A DNA stretch of 64,000 nt from DASZIT01 sp963709665 (GTDB lineage Bacteria > Actinomycetota > Acidimicrobiia > Acidimicrobiales > RAAP-2). Below the pieces are notes generated by a model, which saw only the letters and a program-made list of their open reading frames with translations, was not told the DNA's origin and did not search any database. The stretch's first letter is position 1. Each line of letters starts with the position of its first letter. The stretch spans positions 1,488,001-1,552,000 of the forward strand of contig CAVPWU010000002.1 in NCBI GenBank assembly GCA_963709665.1. The letters run 5' to 3'. Shown here piece after piece: positions 58,504 to 64,000 of the stretch. Both the position numbers and the translations under genes were made by a program.

Positions 58504-59961
58504 TCATGCCGGCGGGGTGTACCCCTCCGGAAGATTGATGGTCTTCTTCTCGAGGAAGAGCTCCAGCCCCTCCTCGCCGAACTCGCGTCCGACGCCGGAG
58601 GCCTTGTAGCCGCCGAACGGCGAGGAGAAGTCGATCGGGATGTTGGAGTTGACCATGTAGGTACCGGTCCGGATCTGGCGGGCGATGCCCAGCCCCCGTT
58701 CGGCGTCCTGGCCGTAGACGGCGCCGCACAGGCCGTAGTCCGAGTCGTTGGCGATCTTCACGGCATCGGCGTCGTCGTCGTAGGGGATCACCGACAGGAC
58801 GGGCCCGAAGATCTCCTCCTGGGCGATGCGCATGCTGTTGTCCACGTCGACGAAGACGGTGGGCTCGACGAACCAGCCCTTGTCGATCCCCTCGGGGCGG
58901 CCACCGCCCACGGCCACCTTGGCCCCTTCCTCCTGGCCGATGCGGATGTAGTTCTCCACCCGGTCACGCTGGCGCTCGGCCACCAGCGGGCCGACTTCGG
59001 TGGCGGGATCGAGGGCGTCCCCGACCTTGAGGGCCCGGACCTGCTCCACCAGGGCCTCGGTCACCTCGGTGTACCGGTCCCGGGGGGCCAGGATCCGGGT
59101 GAGGGAGATGCAGGCCTCGCCGTTGTTCATGATGGCGTTGGGCATCATCAGCGGCATGGTGGTGGCCAGGTCGGCGTCGTCCAGCACGATGGCCGCCGAC
59201 TTGCCACCCAGCTCGAGGCTGACCCGCTTGAGGTTGGCCCCGCAGGCGGCGCCGATCTTGCGCCCGGCGGCCGTGGAGCCGGTGAACGAGATCTTGTCGA
59301 CGCCCGGGTGGTTCACCAGGTACTCCCCGACCTCGCGTCCGGCGGGCACCACGCTGAGCACGCCCTTGGGCAGGCCGGCCCCGGCCAGGATCTCGGCCAG
59401 CGCCATGGCGTCCAGCGGGGTCTCGGGGGCGGGCTTGAAGACGACCGAGCAGCCGGCCAGCAGCGCCGGGGCCAGCTTGGCCGCCGCCAGAAAGAGGGGG
59501 ACGTTCCAGGCGGTGATGGCACCCACCACGCCCACCGGCTCCTTGGTCACCATCACCGGTCCGAGGATGCCGGGCTTCACGGTGTCGAAGGCGAAGGTGG
59601 AGCCCAGTCCGGCGTAGTAGTCGAAGATCATGGTCGGGGCCAGGACCTGGGCCATCATCGCCCAGGAGACGGGCGAGCCCATCTCGTTGGCGATCAGCTC
59701 CGACATCCCCTGCAGATCGTTGCGGATGGCCTCGGCCGCCTTGGACAGCACGGCGGCCCGCTCGGCCGGCGCCATCCGGCGCCAGGGTCCCGTCTCGAAG
59801 GCCTCCCGGGCGACGGCCACGGCACGGTCGACGTCGGCGGTCTGCGCCTCCGGGGCGCTCCCCACCAGCTCCTCGGTGGTCGGTGAGATCACCTCGAAGA
59901 CGGACGAAGAGGACGGCTGCACCCAGTCGCCCCCGATGAACAGACGGTCGTACGTCTTCAT
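58504..59961 (-). CDS. NAD(P)-dependent aldehyde dehydrogenase
   Basis: A 485-residue ALDH: AITAWNVPLFLAAAKLAPAL and FKPAPETPLDAM (cofactor), ISFTGSTAAGRKIG, the general-base Glu in VSLELGGKSAAIVLDDAD, and the catalytic Cys in NNGEACISLTR (GEAC rather than the usual GQVC). EEIFGPVLSVIPYDDD and PFGGYKASGVGREFG are standard. Aldehyde substrate unknown. ATG 59961 follows GGGGAGGG. Confidence 0.93.
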   Translation of the reverse strand: MKTYDRLFIGGDWVQPSSSSVFEVISPTTEELVGSAPEAQTADVDRAVAVAREAFETGPWRRMAPAERAAVLSKAAEAIRNDLQGMSELIANEMGSPVSWAMMAQVLAPTMIFDYYAGLGSTFAFDTVKPGILGPVMVTKEPVGVVGAITAWNVPLFLAAAKLAPALLAGCSVVFKPAPETPLDAMALAEILAGAGLPKGVLSVVPAGREVGEYLVNHPGVDKISFTGSTAAGRKIGAACGANLKRVSLELGGKSAAIVLDDADLATTMPLMMPNAIMNNGEACISLTRILAPRDRYTEVTEALVEQVRALKVGDALDPATEVGPLVAERQRDRVENYIRIGQEEGAKVAVGGGRPEGIDKGWFVEPTVFVDVDNSMRIAQEEIFGPVLSVIPYDDDADAVKIANDSDYGLCGAVYGQDAERGLGIARQIRTGTYMVNSNIPIDFSSPFGGYKASGVGREFGEEGLELFLEKKTINLPEGYTPPA

Positions 59962-60164
59962 GCACCCTCCCCAATGGCCAGCGGCTCCCCGCTGTTCCCC
60001 CCGATCGTAGTCAGACCGGGGCCGGGAGGAACAACCGGCACCCGGAGCAGCCGTCTCGCCTCCCGGGGTGGTGGCCGGTACGCTCCCGCCGGGCGCCCGT
60101 CCCGGCGTCCGATCTCCGGCCCGGTCCCCGGGCGGCGGTGACGAACCCTCCCGAAGGAGCGACC

Positions 60165-61271
60165 GTGCTCTCCCCTCTCGACGACTACCCGATCCACCAG
60201 ATCGCCGCCCCGGTCCGCTACGTGGGTCCCTCCGACCGGAATTTCTACGACCGCTACTACTTCAACGTCTTCGGGACCGGGGAGGTCCACGGCACCGACG
60301 ATGAGCTGTTCGCCGTCATCGGGATCGGGCAGTACCCGAACCTCAGCGTGGCCGACGCCTTCGTGTCGGTCCTGTGGGGGGACGACCACCGGGTGGTCCG
60401 GTCCTCCCGCACCCTGGGGGCCGACCGGTCGGATCCTTCGGTGGGCCCGATCCGGGTCGAGGTCCTCGAGGGGCTCAAGCGGATCCGGGTGGTCGTGGAG
60501 CCCAACGAGTTCGGCATCGAGCTCGACGCCGTCTACGACGGGTTCAGCGAGGCACTCCTCGAGAGCCAGCACTTCGACCGGCAGTTCTCGCGGGTGATCT
60601 TCGACTCCGCCCGCTTCGCCCAGCTGGGGAGCTGGACCGGCACCCTGAAGGTCGGCGACCGGGAGGTGCAGCTCACCCCGGACCGCTTCTGGGGCTCCCG
60701 TGACCGCTCGTGGGGCATCCGCCCGGTGGGCGAGTCCGAGCCCCCCGGGATCCGGGTCACCGACACCAGCAGCGGCTTCTTCTGGATCTACGCCCCGGTC
60801 CGCTTCGACGACCACGCCCTGCTGACCATCGTCCAGGAGCAGCCCGACGGCGAACGGATCATGCAGGACGCCCACCGGGTGTTCCCGGTCGGCTCCGGCC
60901 GGCCGGCCGAGTGGCTGGGCCGACCCGAGCACGAGCTCCGGTTCGAGGCGGGTACCCGGCGGGTGACCGGCGCCACCCTGTCGTACTACGGGCCCCGCGG
61001 CCGGAAGACCACCGAGGTGGAGGTGGAGACCGTGCTGGCCTTCCCGCTGCTCCTCGGGACCGGTTACGGCCTCGAGCCGGACTGGAAGCACGGCAGCTAC
61101 CGGGGCGACCTGGTGGTGCAGGGACAGGTCATCGAGCCCATCGACTCGAGCTACATGGGATGGGGGCTCACCGAGTACGCCGCCCGCTTCACCTGCGAGG
61201 GGCAGGTCGGCTACGGCATGTTCGAGTGCGCCGTCATGGGCCCCCACGAGCAGTACGGCTTCACCGCCTGA
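60165..61271 (+). CDS. DUF7064-like (lipocalin-fold) protein
   Basis: A 368-residue soluble protein. DRFWGSRDRSWGIRPVGE in the middle and YYFNVFGTGEVHG near the start resemble the DUF7064/7065 and CrtC-like fold seen in actinobacteria, often near lipid or sterol genes. Two beta-rich halves, no signal peptide. Function unproven. The GTG at 60165 is chosen because GAAGGAG lies seven bases upstream; the frame opens at 60138. The stop lies in a 15-bp tandem repeat. Confidence 0.7.
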   Translation: MLSPLDDYPIHQIAAPVRYVGPSDRNFYDRYYFNVFGTGEVHGTDDELFAVIGIGQYPNLSVADAFVSVLWGDDHRVVRSSRTLGADRSDPSVGPIRVEVLEGLKRIRVVVEPNEFGIELDAVYDGFSEALLESQHFDRQFSRVIFDSARFAQLGSWTGTLKVGDREVQLTPDRFWGSRDRSWGIRPVGESEPPGIRVTDTSSGFFWIYAPVRFDDHALLTIVQEQPDGERIMQDAHRVFPVGSGRPAEWLGRPEHELRFEAGTRRVTGATLSYYGPRGRKTTEVEVETVLAFPLLLGTGYGLEPDWKHGSYRGDLVVQGQVIEPIDSSYMGWGLTEYAARFTCEGQVGYGMFECAVMGPHEQYGFTA

Positions 61272-61334
61272 CCTTCCACCGCCTGACCTTCCACCGCCGG
61301 ACCCTCCACCGCCTGACGGTCCACCGCCGGACGA
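61261..61334. repeat. 15-bp tandem repeat x5 at the stop codon of the DUF7064-like gene
   Basis: Units of TCCACCGCCTGACCT type repeat, the first partial; the gene's TGA (61269-61271) is part of the repeated CCGCCTGA. It fills the gap to the convergent SnoaL gene. Confidence 0.8.
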
Positions 61335-61339
61335 CCCGC

Positions 61340-61732
61340 TCACACCGTCCGGAGCTTGTCCGCCTCCCAGTAGGCGCGGAGGGCGGCGATCTTCCCGTCG
61401 GGGGACCGCCGGTAGGTGTAGACCCCGTCGACCTCCACCGTGGTGCCACCGGCGAAGGAGATCCGGATCACCCCCACATTGGCCAGCTCGTCCCCGCACT
61501 CGAAGGACTGGGCGACATCGAACCGGATCGACTCGTTGGTGGCGATCACGTTGTCGTAGAAGGCGGCGATGGCCTCGGCCCCGCGGTGCCCGGTGCCCTC
61601 GGGGTCGAAGGCCGACGGACCGATCGGGTCCTCCACCACCGCGTCGTCGGCGAACAGGGCCAGCCACCCCTCCCGGTCGTGGGCGACCACCGCGGCCATC
61701 GAGGCGGCGGCCAGCTCCCGGGGCGACCTCAC
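61340..61732 (-). CDS. SnoaL/NTF2-like small protein
   Basis: A 130-residue alpha+beta-barrel protein: LAAASMAAVVAHDREGWLAL, FADDAVVEDPIG and the C-terminal KIAALRAYWEADKLR, the layout of SnoaL-like and ketosteroid-isomerase-like proteins. Often a steroid or polyketide isomerase; a catalytic Asp cannot be assigned. GTG 61732 overlaps the LLM stop (GTGA). Last gene of a three-gene operon. Confidence 0.85.
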   Translation of the reverse strand: MRSPRELAAASMAAVVAHDREGWLALFADDAVVEDPIGPSAFDPEGTGHRGAEAIAAFYDNVIATNESIRFDVAQSFECGDELANVGVIRISFAGGTTVEVDGVYTYRRSPDGKIAALRAYWEADKLRTV

Positions 61733-62604
61733 CGCGCCACCTTGGCGATGATGTCGTCGGCGTACCGTCGCAGGTTGTCCAGTTTCACCTGCAGCGACTC
61801 GGTGTCCGCTCCCACCGTGTAGGGCCAGCGGAAGCCGACGATGACGTCGGTCACCCCCTGCTCCTCCAGCCGGTGGATGCCGTCGACGGTGAAGGCGTCG
61901 AGGGAGATGACGTGGACCTCGAAGGGCTGGTCGACGGTGCCCAGCTCCTCCCGGATGGTCCGGAGCCTCCCGAGCAGGCCCGGGAGGTCGGCCGGGTCGC
62001 CGCCCCCGTGGACCCAGCCGTCGGCCCGGGCGGCCCGGCGGAGCGCCGCCGGGGCATGGCCGCCCACCACCACGGGAATGGGCTCGGTGGGCACCGGCGA
62101 GATCTTCACCGGCGGAAGGTCGAAGACCTCGCCGTGGTACTCGAAGTACCCGCCGGCCGACAGCCCCCGCACCACGTCGATCGACTCGTCCATCCGTCGG
62201 CCGCGCCCCTCCCAGGGGATGCCCAGCACCTCGTAGTCGTCGGGCCAGGGACTGACCCCCACGCCCAGCACCAGGCGGTTGCCGGTCATCACCGCCACCG
62301 AGGTCGCCTGCTTTGCCACCAGCAGCGGGTGGCGCATCGGCAGCTTGAGCACGAAGGTGATGAACCGGATCCGCTCGGTCACCACCCCCAGGGCCGGGAT
62401 CAGCGAGAAGGGCTCGATGAAGGGCTTGTCCTCGAGGAACTCGCGGGCCCCGTCGGGCGAGAACGGGTAGGTGGAGTCGGAGACCTCCGGGTAGCAGAGG
62501 CTGTCCGGCACCACCATGCCGTGGTAGCCGGCCTCGTCGGCGGCCCGGGCGAGGGACAGGTACATCGACGGGTCCACCATCGACTCGGCGTAGGAGAACC
62601 TCAT
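61729..62604 (-). CDS. LLM-class F420-dependent oxidoreductase
   Basis: A 291-residue TIM-barrel oxidoreductase: MRFSYAESMVDPSMYLSLAR, GYHGMVVPDSLCYPE, FITFVLKLPMRHPLLVAKQA, LVLGVGVSPWPDDYEVLGIP and IPVVVGGHAPAALRRAARAD are typical F420-LLM motifs. ATG 62604 has GGAAGG seven bases upstream and overlaps the stop of the preceding gene as ATGA. With a SnoaL-like partner it may act on a lipid or steroid, which is inference. Confidence 0.88.
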   Translation of the reverse strand: MRFSYAESMVDPSMYLSLARAADEAGYHGMVVPDSLCYPEVSDSTYPFSPDGAREFLEDKPFIEPFSLIPALGVVTERIRFITFVLKLPMRHPLLVAKQATSVAVMTGNRLVLGVGVSPWPDDYEVLGIPWEGRGRRMDESIDVVRGLSAGGYFEYHGEVFDLPPVKISPVPTEPIPVVVGGHAPAALRRAARADGWVHGGGDPADLPGLLGRLRTIREELGTVDQPFEVHVISLDAFTVDGIHRLEEQGVTDVIVGFRWPYTVGADTESLQVKLDNLRRYADDIIAKVAR

Positions 62605-62999
62605 GGGCCGACCTTCCATTCGACGTGGGCCTTGATCGAGCCGTCGGCGGCGATCCACCCGGCGGTGGCGGCGTGCTCGAGCATGGAGTCGAACTCGGCC
62701 TCCCACCCGTCCGGGAGCTGATGGTCGAGGTGGGCCAGACGGCGCAGCGCTCCGGGGTCGATCAGGACCGTCCCGTCGGGCTCCACCATGCCGGTGTCCT
62801 CGATGCTCAGGGCCCCGGCCAGCGCCCCGAGCGCCCCGGCGTCGGGACCGGCCCCGGAGGCACCACCGGAGGCACCACCGGTGTCGCCGCCCGGGGAGGC
62901 GGTGTCGGCGGGAGACACGCCGACCACGGCGAAGCGACGCAGGTCGGCGGGCTCGCTCACGGTCACGTCGCCGGTGACGAGATCGACCACTAGGTCCAT
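62601..62999 (-). CDS. conserved small protein of unknown function (operon leader)
   Basis: A 132-residue protein. A beta-like N-terminus (MDLVVDLVTGDVTVSEPADL) precedes a Gly/Ala/Ser-rich linker (about 35-60) and an acidic C-terminal half (WEAEFDSMLEHAATAGWIAA). GAGGGGGAG precedes the ATG. Translationally coupled to the LLM gene, so probably a partner of it; family not recognised. Confidence 0.7.
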   Translation of the reverse strand: MDLVVDLVTGDVTVSEPADLRRFAVVGVSPADTASPGGDTGGASGGASGAGPDAGALGALAGALSIEDTGMVEPDGTVLIDPGALRRLAHLDHQLPDGWEAEFDSMLEHAATAGWIAADGSIKAHVEWKVGP

Positions 63000-63130
63000 G
63001 TGCTCCCCCTCAGAGTTCTCCCCGGACCGACAGCGGGTCCGGGGGGACCCTACCGCCCGGGGTCCTTGACGGCCATCCCCGAACGTCGCCTCGCCGCACC
63101 GCCCGGGCCGGCTGCCGAGGCCTCCCGCAT

Positions 63131-63190
63131 CCGCCGAGTCCGCACCGGCTCCGCCGAGTCCGCTCCGGCTCCGGCGAGTCCGGCTCGGTC
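63131..63190. repeat. 20-bp tandem repeat x3 at a gene 3' end
   Basis: CCGCCGAGTCCGCACCGGCT and two variants run up to the stop codon of the minus-strand gene at 63189. Confidence 0.75.
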
Positions 63191-63557
63191 AGGCCGGCGC
63201 CCCGGGCGGGACGCCATGGCTCCGGAGCTGGTCGGCCACCCAGTCGATACCGTCGGGCTGCGCCATGTGCGCCTCCCAGTCACCCAGGACCTGCTCGAGG
63301 GCGCCGTGGTTGGGGAAGTAGCCGATCACCGCCACCAGGACCCGGTCCAGCGGCATGTGCTCGACCTCGATGTCCCCGAACGGGGTCCACGAGTCCACCT
63401 CGGGGACGAACTCGGTCATGGTGTAGAGCTCCCCGGTGTCCTCCACCCAGCTCAGCTCGTACCGGTTGCCCTTGGCGTCGAACCAGTTGGTGCCGAGCTC
63501 GATCTCGGCGGACTGCCGTCGCCGCTCATCGGTGCTGTAGAACTCCTCGATGTCCAT
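63189..63557 (-). CDS. small acidic hypothetical protein
   Basis: A 122-residue soluble protein: MDIEEFYSTDERRRQSAEIE, then LGTNWFDAKGNRYELSWVED and VLVAVIGYFPNHGALEQVLG. Similar short actinobacterial proteins are known without assigned function. The ATG at 63557 lies eight bases after TAAGGT, so it may be leaderless. Confidence 0.72.
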   Translation of the reverse strand: MDIEEFYSTDERRRQSAEIELGTNWFDAKGNRYELSWVEDTGELYTMTEFVPEVDSWTPFGDIEVEHMPLDRVLVAVIGYFPNHGALEQVLGDWEAHMAQPDGIDWVADQLRSHGVPPGAPA

Positions 63558-63568
63558 GGGGCGGGACC

Positions 63569-64000
63569 TTAGCCCCGGCGGGCCTCGGGGCGAGGAGCCG
63601 GGCAGGCCGCCGCGGAGGTCGGCGACGGGTCGCCGTCGGTCCGGCGACGGCCGGGACGAGCCACGGACATCGAGGCGGCGGCCCCCACCAGCACGACGGT
63701 GAGCAGGCTCAGTGGGCCAGGCCGCCTGAAGGTCGACGCCCACCCGCCGCCGGCCGCCCCGGCCACCAGCCAGGTGGCGGCCACCAGTGCGGTGGCAGCC
63801 TCCACCGCCGCCGTCACCACGGCCGATACCGGGGCCAACCGGGCCAACCGTCGGTGGATGTCGCGGAGTGCCGCCGGTGAGGTGACCCCCCGTCCCAGCA
63901 GGACCGCCGACCCCCGCACCAGGCCGAACAGGGTCCCGAGGGCCAAGGCCACCCAGGGCAGACCGCTGAGGGCGCCGAGCACGATCATCAGGTAGACGCC
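63569..64000 (-). CDS. membrane protein, C-terminal part (runs off window)
   Basis: At least 143 residues, open to the window edge. Hydrophobic segments (LGALSGLPWVALALGTLFGL, then VSAVVTAAVEAATALVAATW and LSLLTVVLVGAAASMSVA) alternate with basic loops; the tail is Arg/Pro-rich. The true start lies beyond 64000. Family not recognised. Confidence 0.6.
   Translation of the reverse strand, partial: GVYLMIVLGALSGLPWVALALGTLFGLVRGSAVLLGRGVTSPAALRDIHRRLARLAPVSAVVTAAVEAATALVAATWLVAGAAGGGWASTFRRPGPLSLLTVVLVGAAASMSVARPGRRRTDGDPSPTSAAACPAPRPEARRG

Overview
The window is very G+C-rich with strongly G/C-biased third codon positions, and reads as the chromosome of an actinobacterium, most likely class Acidimicrobiia. 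The grounds are a class II (B12-dependent) ribonucleotide reductase, three LLM-type F420/flavin oxidoreductases, a fused isobutyryl-CoA mutase (IcmF), a PimB-like mannosyltransferase beside an SRPBCC gene, GTG/TTG starts, many apparently leaderless genes, and a secreted protein built from GSMGG-PLN-PIV / GYW-VASDGGIFAFG repeats that I associate with Acidimicrobiia. No CRISPR array, phage, transposase or integrase was seen. The placement is inference from gene content.

Layout. 0-8.7 kb: alcohol dehydrogenase fragment, DUF2255 protein, nrdJ with a palindromic NrdR-like site, glpK, an ACT protein and PlsC-like acyltransferase, TetR plus methyltransferase. 8.7-11.5 kb: a Wzy/ligase-like membrane protein coupled to a secreted six-repeat protein. 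11.7-17.8 kb: aminotransferase, a queG-GT4-SRPBCC-LLM operon, a small CxxC protein, a 2-hydroxyacid dehydrogenase. 17.9-26.2 kb: acyl-CoA synthetase, two PH-domain membrane proteins, a frameshifted alkA, an ATP-grasp protein, tldD/tldE. 26.2-32.9 kb is the most interesting part. It holds an operon of FAD amine oxidase, DUF1365 protein, CFA-type methyltransferase and a CarH/LitR-like B12-binding regulator, divergent from an SDR gene. Next to it is an NmrA-like gene divergent from an Rrf2 regulator carrying the E8/H12/C92/C112 ligand set expected of an RsrR-type [2Fe-2S] redox switch.

32.9-45 kb: an isolated Anbu proteasome-like protease divergent from a three-domain glutaminase, a frameshifted CapA protein, two small membrane proteins, an amidohydrolase and CoA-transferase pair, a frameshifted icmF, and a divergent MarR. 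45-54 kb: DoxX, GNAT, enoyl-CoA hydratase, a lipoprotein esterase, a methyltransferase with a divergent TetR, an acyl-CoA dehydrogenase plus ATP-grasp ligase operon, and a glycan-type methyltransferase preceded by a short WbsX-like remnant. 54-64 kb: tRNA-Val overlapping the stop codon of an inositol-phosphatase gene, a lipoprotein pair, an acyltransferase-3/SGNH protein, an aldehyde dehydrogenase, a DUF7064-like protein, an LLM/SnoaL operon, and a membrane-protein fragment at the edge.

Cross-cutting themes. (1) Four proteins expected to use cobalamin lie here: NrdJ, QueG, the CarH-like regulator and IcmF. (2) About fifteen starts sit 6-7 nt after a TAGNNT-like -10 box, implying leaderless transcripts; two of these launch 7- and 12-codon ORFs whose stop overlaps the next start as GTGA. 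(3) Three genes (alkA, capA, icmF) carry a single extra base, and a fourth (ATP-grasp) has lost its natural stop, which looks more like assembly indels than real decay. (4) Short tandem repeats of 13-20 bp recur at gene 3' ends, several duplicating the stop codon itself.
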